Positions 1 through 7,479 of a stretch of 7,479 nt of DNA are shown in pieces. The stretch covers positions 1 through 7,479 of the forward strand of contig JACSRL010000178.1 in the NCBI GenBank assembly GCA_014879765.1, written 5' to 3'. Position numbers and translations under genes: made by a program. The notes under the pieces are model-generated. The model ran no database searches and had not been told where the DNA came from. It worked only from the letters and a program-made list of their open reading frames with translations. This DNA comes from Anaerolinea sp. (GTDB taxonomy: Bacteria > Chloroflexota > Anaerolineae > JAAEKA01). Positions within the stretch are counted from its first letter, which is position 1. Each line of letters opens with the position of its first letter.

Positions 1-1
1 G

Positions 2-1810
<1,809 letters not shown>

Positions 1811-1860
1811 CCGCACCCCTGTTCCGGAGTCAAGGCTTCAGCCGGCCCGCCCCGCATCTC

Positions 1861-1903
1861 ACCACAAAACAAACAGCGCCCCGCCGAGTTCGGCGGGGCG
1901 CTG
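1861..1903 (-). terminator. Intrinsic terminator of the secreted propeller gene
   Basis: A perfect inverted repeat pairs CAGCGCCCCGCCGA (1874-1887) with TCGGCGGGGCGCTG (1890-1903). On the minus strand the hairpin is followed at once by TTTGTTTTGTGG (complement of 1862-1873), the U-rich tail expected of a rho-independent terminator. It lies 26 bp after the stop codon at 1930. On the plus strand no T-run follows, so it would stop carB transcription less well, although it sits in the convergent gap and may serve both genes. Confidence 0.85.
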
Positions 1904-1929
1904 AGCATTCCTAGCGGCCGCGCGCCGGC

Positions 1930-3141
1930 CTATTGCACGCGTACCACCATGCCCATGTTGGGCATGACGCTGAACAGGGTGATGAAGACCTGGCCCGCCT
2001 GGTTGACCGCCACCCCGCCGGGGAAGAGCAGATCTCGCGCCACCACCGTGCGCGTGCCGTCGGGGGCCACCTTGATCAGCCGCCCGTTGCAGTCGCCAAA
2101 CAGCTCGCAGGCGATCAGATCCGAGGCGACTTCCAGCACGTACAGGCTGCCGTCAGGGCCAAAGGTGATGTCATGGATCGCGGTGAAGCCGCTGGCGAAG
2201 ACCTGCGGCCCCTGGCGCGGCGTCAGCCTGTAGACATTGGCGCTGCCAGGGATGAAGGGGAAGCCGGTCAGTTGGCCCACGTAGATCGCGCCGTCAGGCC
2301 CTTGGGTGACCGAGGTCGGCACCGCCTGCATGGGGCCTTCGCCGCCGCCGAACATGGGCGGGTAGGGCACGATGCGGTCGGGGAAGACGGCCGCGGTGCG
2401 GATCTGGCCGTCGTTGCTGACCTCGATCAGTGAGTTGCCGCCCGCGTCAGCCACCAGACGCCGGCGGCCCTGCGCCAGATAGACCGCGTAGGGGTTGCTG
2501 TCGATGGCGCCGCCGTCGGGGTTGGCCGTGCCCTCATAGGCCGCCACGTCGGCCAGGTAGCTCCAGGAGCCGGCCGGGTTCATGGTGACCAGCTTGCCCA
2601 TGTCGCCGAACATCGGGTTGAAGGCCGTGGCCAGTTGGTCGCGCACTGCCGGATCCGTGCCCAGGCCCAGGATGACAGCAAAGGCGTCGCGCGGCCGCCA
2701 GGAGATGCGGCTGGGCCCGCTGGCAGCAAAGCCGCTGGGGTCAGCCATGGAGGGCAGGCCGACAGCGATGCGTTCCTGCACGCCGTTCTCGATGCGCGTG
2801 ACCGAGCCGGTGGCGCCGATGCACATGACAAAGGTGGGGTCGCTGGGATCGACCTGATAGCAGTCGGCGCCGCCCGTGCCCCCCTCGGCCACATAGATGC
2901 CGCCGTCAGGGCCGATGGTCAGGCCGCGCGGGTTGTTCAGACCGGTGGCCACCACGGTCATGCCGGCCGCGGCCTGCGGCGCCGCCTCCATCGAGTGTGT
3001 GGCGCTCCACTGGCGCGCGGCAGTGCGCAGCGCGCGCTCGAACGTGGGCGCAGGGTTGCCGGCGTAGGCCAGCGGCGTCAGGCCGATGATCAAGCATACG
3101 ACCAGGGCCAAGATGACAATGGGTGATAGACGTCGCAACAT
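1930..3141 (-). CDS. Secreted ScyD/ScyE-family beta-propeller protein
   Basis: This 403-residue protein is probably exported. It starts with a basic n-region (MLRRLSP), a hydrophobic core at about 8-22 and a likely signal peptidase I site after AYA (residue 27). The mature part has repeated NHL/SMP-30-like propeller strands: RGLTIGPDGGIYVAEGG (72-88), TQGPDGAIYVGQLTG (279-293), ITFGPDGSLYVLEVAS (325-340) and VAVNQAGQVFITLF (377-390). The overall pattern matches my memory of the ScyD/ScyE family, named after cyanobacterial scytonemin-locus proteins but widespread and of unknown function. Four cysteines (94, 107, 345, 351) lie in two pairs that could form disulfides outside the cell. There is no sortase signal, lipobox or C-terminal membrane segment, so release is likely. 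AGGAGG at 3153-3158 supports the ATG at 3141. It is a single-gene unit, convergent with carB and divergent from purH, and has no evident link to either. Confidence 0.88.
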   Translation of the reverse strand: MLRRLSPIVILALVVCLIIGLTPLAYAGNPAPTFERALRTAARQWSATHSMEAAPQAAAGMTVVATGLNNPRGLTIGPDGGIYVAEGGTGGADCYQVDPSDPTFVMCIGATGSVTRIENGVQERIAVGLPSMADPSGFAASGPSRISWRPRDAFAVILGLGTDPAVRDQLATAFNPMFGDMGKLVTMNPAGSWSYLADVAAYEGTANPDGGAIDSNPYAVYLAQGRRRLVADAGGNSLIEVSNDGQIRTAAVFPDRIVPYPPMFGGGEGPMQAVPTSVTQGPDGAIYVGQLTGFPFIPGSANVYRLTPRQGPQVFASGFTAIHDITFGPDGSLYVLEVASDLIACELFGDCNGRLIKVAPDGTRTVVARDLLFPGGVAVNQAGQVFITLFSVMPNMGMVVRVQ

Positions 3142-3152
3142 GATTGGTTTAT

Positions 3153-3158
3153 CCTCCT
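3153..3158 (-). promoter_or_regulatory. Shine-Dalgarno of the secreted propeller gene
   Basis: On the minus strand AGGAGG lies 11 nt before the ATG at 3141-3139. It is a full match to the anti-Shine-Dalgarno core and fixes this start codon, which also leaves a complete signal peptide. Confidence 0.85.
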
Positions 3159-3170
3159 ACAGCTACACAG

Positions 3171-3199
3171 ATTGTACCAAACTCATCACAATGGTTGAA
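3171..3199 (-). promoter_or_regulatory. Candidate sigma70 promoter of the secreted propeller gene
   Basis: On the minus strand, TACAAT (3176-3171) forms a -10 box preceded by TGG, an extended -10 context. TTCAAC (3199-3194), a weak -35, lies 17 bp upstream. Transcription would start about 25 nt before the Shine-Dalgarno, at roughly 3164. The extended -10 may compensate for the poor -35. Confidence 0.6.
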
Positions 3200-3252
3200 C
3201 GGAAGTGCAGTTGATTTTTGAACACGCGGCAGGTGCAAATTGGCAAGCCGTG

Positions 3253-3302
3253 GAAACCGGGTTTTTGTCTCGCAAAATGCCGCACGAGAAAGACCCGGTT
3301 TC
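3253..3302. repeat. 50-bp palindromic hairpin element between divergent promoters
   Basis: The arms GAAACCGGGT (3253-3262) and ACCCGGTTTC (3293-3302) are perfectly complementary. Pairing continues inward through TTTT/AAAG and CTCG/CGAG with a 2-nt bulge, giving about 18 bp around a 12-nt loop. No T-run follows on either strand, so it does not look like a terminator. The right arm and its flank recur in inverted orientation at 7412-7460, which marks this as a dispersed repeat rather than a local accident. Confidence 0.8.
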
Positions 3303-3325
3303 TATACGACTGGCTGAGCAGTTAC
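3278..3325 (+). repeat. Inverted repeat, left copy
   Basis: This stretch, starting TGCCGCACGAGAAA and ending CTGGCTGAGCAGTTAC, is matched by the reverse complement of 7412-7460 with only two substitutions and a 1-nt indel. It overlaps the right arm of the palindrome at 3253-3302 and ends 13 bp before the purH -35 box. With its partner it brackets purH, the nuclease gene and the orphan transcription unit, about 4.1 kb. Confidence 0.92.
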
Positions 3326-3338
3326 GTTTGTGAATAGA

Positions 3339-3367
3339 TTGACAAGCCCGGTGGCCTGTGGTACAGT
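3339..3367 (+). promoter_or_regulatory. Sigma70-type promoter of purH
   Basis: A perfect TTGACA (3339-3344) is followed after 17 bp by TACAGT (3362-3367), preceded by TGG as an extended -10. Transcription would start near 3374, giving a leader of about 60 nt. The leader can form a small hairpin at its very 5' end (CCGCC 3377-3381 with GGCGG 3389-3393). I do not recognise a purine, ZTP or other riboswitch in it. Confidence 0.8.
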
Positions 3368-3417
3368 GCGCGGTGTCCGCCTGAGCGCGGCGGGCGCTTT
3401 TCCGTGGCGTGACATCG

Positions 3418-3430
3418 AAAGGAGACGGAG
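3418..3430 (+). promoter_or_regulatory. Ribosome binding site of purH
   Basis: AAAGGAG (3418-3424) and a second GGAG (3427-3430) lie 12 and 6 nt before the ATG at 3437. Either can pair with 16S rRNA. Together they support this start over any internal one. Confidence 0.75.
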
Positions 3431-3436
3431 CGAACT

Positions 3437-4957
<1,521 letters not shown>

Positions 4958-4988
4958 TGGGGCAGCGGCAGGCTGTTCGGTGAACAAG

Positions 4989-5020
4989 AAGATGGCAAGT
5001 CTCGCGGGGCTTGCCATCTT
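4989..5020 (+). terminator. Probable intrinsic terminator of purH
   Basis: AAGATGGCAAG (4989-4999) pairs perfectly with CTTGCCATCTT (5010-5020) around a 10-nt loop, 31 nt after the purH stop. The T-tract is short (CTTTCG), so termination may be partial. On the opposite strand the hairpin is followed by TTCTTGTTC, which would also serve. The next gene has its own promoter just beyond. Confidence 0.65.
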
Positions 5021-5033
5021 TCGCGTTGCCCTG

Positions 5034-5063
5034 TTGCCCGACCGCGGCAGCCTGTGCTATAAT
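5034..5063 (+). promoter_or_regulatory. Promoter of the AAA-ATPase/nuclease gene
   Basis: A perfect TATAAT (5058-5063) with TGC immediately upstream forms an extended -10 box. TTGCCC (5034-5039) lies 18 bp before it as a four-of-six -35 box. Transcription would start near 5070, giving a 50-nt leader. The gene is therefore independent of purH although it lies on the same strand. Confidence 0.75.
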
Positions 5064-5104
5064 GGCCCCAAGCCGCTGTGTCGGGCGGCCGTCAGCATGC
5101 AGCC

Positions 5105-5112
5105 AGGAGAGG
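5105..5112 (+). promoter_or_regulatory. Shine-Dalgarno that decides the nuclease gene start
   Basis: AGGAGAGG lies directly before the ATG at 5120, with 10 nt between AGGAG and ATG. The in-frame GTG at 5078 has no Shine-Dalgarno, lies within a few bases of the predicted transcript start, and would add 14 residues that do not resemble the family N-terminus. The ATG at 5120 is therefore preferred. Confidence 0.8.
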
Positions 5113-5119
5113 TTGGCCC

Positions 5120-6907
5120 ATGAAGTTCCCCTACGGCATCAGCGACTTTCGCCAGGTCATCGGCGAGGGCTACTACTTCGTCGACCGCAGCGAGCACATC
5201 TATACCCTGGAGGAGATGGGCAAGCAGTTGCTCTTCCTGCGCCCGCGGCGTTTCGGCAAGAGCCTGCTGCTGTCGATGCTGGAGAATTACTATGATGTGG
5301 CGCGGGCTGGCGAGTTCGAGCAGCTCTTCGGCCGCCTGGCTATCGGCCAGAACCCCACGCCGCTCCACAGCCAGTACCTGGTGATGCGTTGGGATTTCTC
5401 CGTAGTGGATCCGCAGGGCGCGCCTGAGCAGGTCAAGCAGGCGCTGCACAACCACATCAACAATGCGGTCAAGGCTTTTGTGCTTTGGTATCGGGACTAT
5501 CTGCCCGACGCCATCGACATCAATCCCGACGACGCCATTGCTTCCTTCGAGGCAGTGTTGCCGGTGGTGAAGAAATACGGACACCGCTTCTATCTCTTGA
5601 TCGACGAATACGACAACTTCGCCAATGAGGTTCTGATGGGCAGTGGCCCCGGCAGCCGGGAGCGTTATGAAGCGCTGCTCTATGGGGATGGCCTGCTGAA
5701 GACGCTTTTCAAGGGTGTCAAGTCAGCCGCGGCCGGCCGCGGGTTGGAGCGGGTATTCATCACCGGGGTGTCGCCGGTGGTGCTGAGTGACGCCACCAGC
5801 GGCTACAACGTGGCCAAGCACGTCTCTTTCGAACCGGCCCTGCACGCCCTGTGCGGTTTCTGGGAGATTGAAGTGGCCGAGGTGCTGGACGAGATCGCCA
5901 GGGAGTGCGGCTATCCACCTGAGCGGGCTGTCGAGGCGCTGGCCACCATGCGCAGCTTCTACGATGGCTACGCCTTCACCTACGACGCCACAGAGTTGAT
6001 CTACAACCCTACGCTGGCGTTGTATTACTTCGACCATTTCCAGCGCCATTGCGAAGCGCCGCGCGCCATGTTGGACAGCAACTTCGCCAGCGACCGTGCC
6101 AAGATCGCCTACGTGGCCGGCCTGCCTGGGGGCCAGAAGCTGATATTGGACGCCCTTGAACAGGATGCACTGGTTGTGGCCCGCATGGAGGATGGTTTCG
6201 GCGTGGCTGAGATGCTGGCATCCTCACAAGATCGCACGTTCATGGCCTCATTGCTCACCTACCTGGGCGTGTTGACCCTGGCCGGGAGCACGCCTCTGCG
6301 TGAACTGCTCATGCGTATCCCGAACCTGGTGGTGCGTAAGCTGTACGTGGAGCGTATTCAGGAATCGCTGTTGCCTGACGGCCGGGATCGCGACGCCGCT
6401 TGGGCAGCGACCCGCATCTTGTTGCAAAGCGGCGACTTGCAGCCCGTCTGCGATCTGGTGGAGCAGCGCTACTTTCCGATCTTCGATAATCGGGACTATC
6501 GCTGGGCCAATGAGCTGACCCTCAAGACCGCCTTTTTGACCTTGCTGTTCGATGACCGGCTTTACATCGTGGACTCCGAAACGGCCATCAGACGCAGCCA
6601 CGCCGACCTGAGCCTGATTCGGCGCCCTGAACTGTGGCAGCAGTCGCAGTTGTGGGACTTTCTGCTGGAGTTCAAACTGGTGAGATTGAAGGAAGCAGGG
6701 ATCGCCGGTGAGGAAGCGCGCGAGATGGATCGACAGGCTTTAGCAATGCTGCCGGCCGTGCAGGCCAGTCTGGCCGAGGCCCGATTGCAGCTTCAACGCT
6801 ATCGCACGGCGCTGGAGGCGAGCTACGGCGAGACCTTGCGCCTGCGCACCTATGCCGTGGTGGGGCTGGGCTTTGAGCGGCTGGTGTGGGAGGAGGTCGT
6901 CGCGTAG
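5120..6907 (+). CDS. AAA-ATPase-like protein with C-terminal PD-(D/E)XK nuclease domain
   Basis: This 595-residue protein has the two-part build of the AAA-ATPase_like (PF09820) / PDDEXK_9 (PF08011, formerly DUF1703) family, identified from memory. The N-terminus has the family motif KFPYGISDF...YYFVDRS. The nucleotide-binding loop is LRPRRFGKSLLLS (40-52), the family's Arg-rich variant of Walker A. Walker B is YLLIDEYDNF (158-167), a sensor-like strand is FITGVSP (213-219), and FYDGYAF (280-286) with YNPTLALYY (295-303) follow. The nuclease core is near the C-terminus: SE (486-487), Asp496 in SHADLSL, and LLEFK (515-519) supplying the E-x-K. All expected catalytic positions are present. The family is abundant, often multi-copy, and not assigned a physiological role; proposals include defence or selfish-element functions. 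It has its own promoter and no partner ORF, and is followed by an orphan RNA/peptide unit. A small hairpin, not a clear terminator, follows the stop. Confidence 0.92.
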   Translation: MKFPYGISDFRQVIGEGYYFVDRSEHIYTLEEMGKQLLFLRPRRFGKSLLLSMLENYYDVARAGEFEQLFGRLAIGQNPTPLHSQYLVMRWDFSVVDPQGAPEQVKQALHNHINNAVKAFVLWYRDYLPDAIDINPDDAIASFEAVLPVVKKYGHRFYLLIDEYDNFANEVLMGSGPGSRERYEALLYGDGLLKTLFKGVKSAAAGRGLERVFITGVSPVVLSDATSGYNVAKHVSFEPALHALCGFWEIEVAEVLDEIARECGYPPERAVEALATMRSFYDGYAFTYDATELIYNPTLALYYFDHFQRHCEAPRAMLDSNFASDRAKIAYVAGLPGGQKLILDALEQDALVVARMEDGFGVAEMLASSQDRTFMASLLTYLGVLTLAGSTPLRELLMRIPNLVVRKLYVERIQESLLPDGRDRDAAWAATRILLQSGDLQPVCDLVEQRYFPIFDNRDYRWANELTLKTAFLTLLFDDRLYIVDSETAIRRSHADLSLIRRPELWQQSQLWDFLLEFKLVRLKEAGIAGEEAREMDRQALAMLPAVQASLAEARLQLQRYRTALEASYGETLRLRTYAVVGLGFERLVWEEVVA

Positions 6908-6929
6908 CAGGCGCTGGGCCGCGGCTCAG

Positions 6930-6953
6930 CAGCAAAGGCGCAGGCCATTGCTG
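6930..6953 (+). other. Hairpin after the nuclease gene, possible weak terminator
   Basis: CAGCAA (6930-6935) pairs with TTGCTG (6948-6953), with an inner GGC/GCC step and a 4-nt loop, starting 22 nt after the stop. No T-tract follows, so it is at best a weak or factor-assisted terminator. The rest of 6908-7014 shows only an A/T-rich patch (6965-6985) and no gene. Confidence 0.35.
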
Positions 6954-7014
6954 CGCGCTGCGTCATAAAACCTTAAAATATCGCGATTCTCCGACCTTTT
7001 CCCCGTTTGGGGGA

Positions 7015-7043
7015 TTGACAAAGCCCCCTAATCCGGTTATACT
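7015..7043 (+). promoter_or_regulatory. Near-consensus sigma70 promoter of an orphan transcription unit
   Basis: TTGACA (7015-7020) and TATACT (7038-7043) are separated by exactly 17 bp, which makes this the best promoter in the window. Transcription would start near 7050. Nothing recognisable as a protein family lies downstream before the terminator at 7223-7255, so the promoter drives a short RNA. Confidence 0.85.
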
Positions 7044-7096
7044 GGCGCCACACGTTTTGTGACGACTAGAATAAATACGCAAGGTGCTGACAACTC

Positions 7097-7192
7097 ATGG
7101 CGACAAGCTTGGTCCTCCTTAGCCTCCTGGTTATTGTGCTCCCGGTCATTATTCGGGAGCCGATACCCGCTGGGAGACCGACCAGGCGCTAA
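7097..7192 (+). CDS. Possible 31-residue hydrophobic small protein
   Basis: An ATG at 7097 opens 31 codons ending in TAA. The product begins MATSLVLLSLLVIVLPVII, one potential membrane segment (about residues 3-19), and ends in a polar, proline- and arginine-rich tail (REPIPAGRPTRR) that would favour a cytosolic C-terminus by the positive-inside rule. AAGGTG (7081-7086), 10 nt before the ATG, is a moderate Shine-Dalgarno. The ORF fits neatly between a strong promoter (leader about 47 nt) and an intrinsic terminator (30 nt after the stop), as a one-gene mRNA would. Against it, an ORF this short arises by chance, it overlaps the RNA helices described for 7050-7255, and no known family is recognised. 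It could be a small membrane protein, a toxin-like peptide, or nothing. Confidence 0.35.
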   Translation: MATSLVLLSLLVIVLPVIIREPIPAGRPTRR

Positions 7193-7222
7193 GCTCAAGC
7201 AGCAAAGCCCTTGAAGGCGATC

Positions 7223-7255
7223 AAAGCCCCTCCCAGCTTCGGGAGGGGCTTTTTT
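7223..7255 (+). terminator. Strong intrinsic terminator of the orphan transcription unit
   Basis: AAAGCCCCTCCC (7223-7234) pairs perfectly with GGGAGGGGCTTT (7241-7252) around the 6-nt loop AGCTTC, and a T6 run (7250-7255) follows the G/C-rich core. All features of a rho-independent terminator are present. On the minus strand the hairpin is followed only by a short TTTGATC. Confidence 0.95.
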
Positions 7256-7280
7256 GATGCGCCGGTGCGAACAATCGAGC

Positions 7281-7334
7281 GGCAGCGATTCCCACAAGCG
7301 CTGCCCAGGCCACGTGGCCTTCGTGAAGCGACGA
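7281..7334. other. Series of three hairpins with no gene
   Basis: GGCAGCG (7281-7287) pairs with CGCTGCC (7299-7305). The next element is a perfect 14-bp palindrome, AGGCCACGTGGCCT (7307-7320). Then TCGT (7321-7324) pairs with ACGA (7331-7334). The elements abut one another and lead directly into the terminator-like hairpin at 7337-7403. No promoter is visible between 7256 and 7281 and no ORF with coding character covers the tract. It could be the 3' part of a longer read-through RNA or protein-binding DNA. The remaining DNA from 7256 to 7411 shows nothing else. Confidence 0.5.
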
Positions 7335-7336
7335 TG

Positions 7337-7403
7337 CCTCAGCCAGTTTTCCCTCTTCGGCTCATTGTGGAGCCGCCAGGGGGGAGCTGGACTGAGGTTT
7401 TTT
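7337..7403 (+). terminator. Long multi-part hairpin followed by T6
   Basis: The outer stem pairs CCTCAG (7337-7342) and CCAG (7343-7346) with CTGG (7387-7390) and CTGAGG (7392-7397), with a single bulged A. Inside are CCCT (7351-7354) with AGGG (7378-7381) and CGGCTC (7358-7363) with GAGCCG (7370-7375) around a 6-nt loop. TTTTTT (7398-7403) follows at once. This has the form of a rho-independent terminator with an unusually long, interrupted stem, about 150 nt after the previous terminator. It either backs up that terminator or ends a separate small RNA whose promoter I cannot see. Confidence 0.65.
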
Positions 7404-7411
7404 GTTCCAAA

Positions 7412-7460
7412 GTAACTGCTCAGCCAGTCGTACAGAAACCGGGTTTTTCTCGTGCGGGCA
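7412..7460 (-). repeat. Inverted repeat, right copy
   Basis: The reverse complement of this stretch matches 3278-3325 over about 48 bp with two substitutions and one extra C. It contains the arm GAAACCGGGT (7435-7444). If the palindrome were complete as at 3253-3302, its second arm would lie just past the right edge of the window. Similarity to the left copy fades beyond 7460, where the loop side reads TGGTTTTCGTCTGCG. Confidence 0.92.
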
Positions 7461-7479
7461 TGGTTTTCGTCTGCGCAAC

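Larger units (their letters stand above)
7050..7255 (+). ncRNA. Candidate structured small RNA (about 205 nt), family not recognised
   Basis: A strong promoter and a strong intrinsic terminator delimit this transcript. The interior can fold into a rod of co-linear helices: GCTTG (7107-7111) with CAAGC (7196-7200), CTTAGC (7118-7123) with GCTAAG (7188-7193), CCTGGT (7126-7131) with ACCAGG (7181-7186), and an apical hairpin GCTCCCG (7138-7144) with CGGGAGC (7154-7160). An outer helix CAAGG (7080-7084) with CCTTG (7209-7213) leaves a large asymmetric internal loop at 7085-7106. The size and rod shape recall 6S RNA, but I cannot identify 6S consensus elements, and it lacks the signatures of SRP RNA, RNase P RNA or tmRNA. 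A competing fold, GGTC (7111-7114) with GACC (7176-7179), exists. The alternative is that this is the mRNA of the small ORF at 7097-7192. Confidence 0.5.

Noticed and set aside
1933..3126. Several plus-strand open frames opposite the secreted propeller gene
   Set aside because: They have no Shine-Dalgarno and low-complexity products. The minus-strand gene has a signal peptide, propeller motifs, a promoter and a terminator.
3368..3436. Riboswitch or attenuator in the purH leader
   Set aside because: A small hairpin (3376-3394) followed a few bases later by TTTT is visible, but it begins right at the predicted transcript start and the stem is only 5-6 bp. No ZTP, purine or folate riboswitch signature is present.
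7080..7216. SRP RNA or tmRNA in the orphan unit
   Set aside because: ACCAGG and AGCAGC fragments recall 4.5S RNA, but the invariant GGTCCGGAAGGAAGCAGC core is absent. There is no tRNA-like end for tmRNA.
7037..7297. 86-codon open frame on the minus strand over the orphan unit
   Set aside because: It is antisense through the promoter and the perfect terminator hairpin of the orphan unit, and has no Shine-Dalgarno or recognisable motif.

Overview
This is a GC-rich bacterial window with four protein genes, three of them complete, and two tracts of non-coding structure. The gene set (split-strand housekeeping genes, a ScyD/ScyE-family secreted propeller, an AAA-ATPase-like/PD-(D/E)XK protein), the sigma70-type promoters and the G-rich repeats would fit Chloroflexota or a similar GC-rich lineage. 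That assignment is an inference from general resemblance and no sequence here proves it.

Layout: (1) Positions 1-1810 (+) hold the C-terminal half of carB, the large subunit of carbamoyl-phosphate synthase. The reading frame stays open to the left edge through two 54-bp tandem repeats of a G/C-rich palindromic element. (2) Positions 1930-3141 (-) hold a secreted beta-propeller protein that converges on carB. A strong hairpin at 1874-1903 is its terminator. (3) Positions 3142-3436 form a divergent regulatory region with an extended -10 promoter on each strand and a 50-bp palindromic repeat between them. (4) Positions 3437-4957 (+) hold purH, the bifunctional enzyme of the last two steps of IMP synthesis, ending at a hairpin at 4989-5020. 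(5) Positions 5120-6907 (+) hold an AAA-ATPase-like protein with a C-terminal PD-(D/E)XK nuclease domain, expressed from its own promoter. (6) Positions 7015-7255 (+) form a compact transcription unit with a near-consensus promoter and a textbook intrinsic terminator. Its roughly 200-nt transcript can fold into a rod and also contains a possible 31-codon hydrophobic ORF. (7) Positions 7256-7479 hold no gene that I recognise. They contain four successive hairpins, the last followed by T6, and an inverted copy of the repeat found upstream of purH.

How the parts relate: carB (pyrimidine/arginine) and purH (purine) are both nucleotide-synthesis genes and both carry an MGS-like domain, but they are in separate transcription units. 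The secreted propeller and the nuclease do not belong to nucleotide metabolism. The nuclease gene and the orphan RNA/peptide unit look like accessory cargo next to purH. This purH-nuclease-RNA block is bracketed by a pair of about 48-bp inverted repeats. The least explained parts are the orphan unit at 7015-7255, the hairpin tract after it, and the in-frame repeats inside carB.
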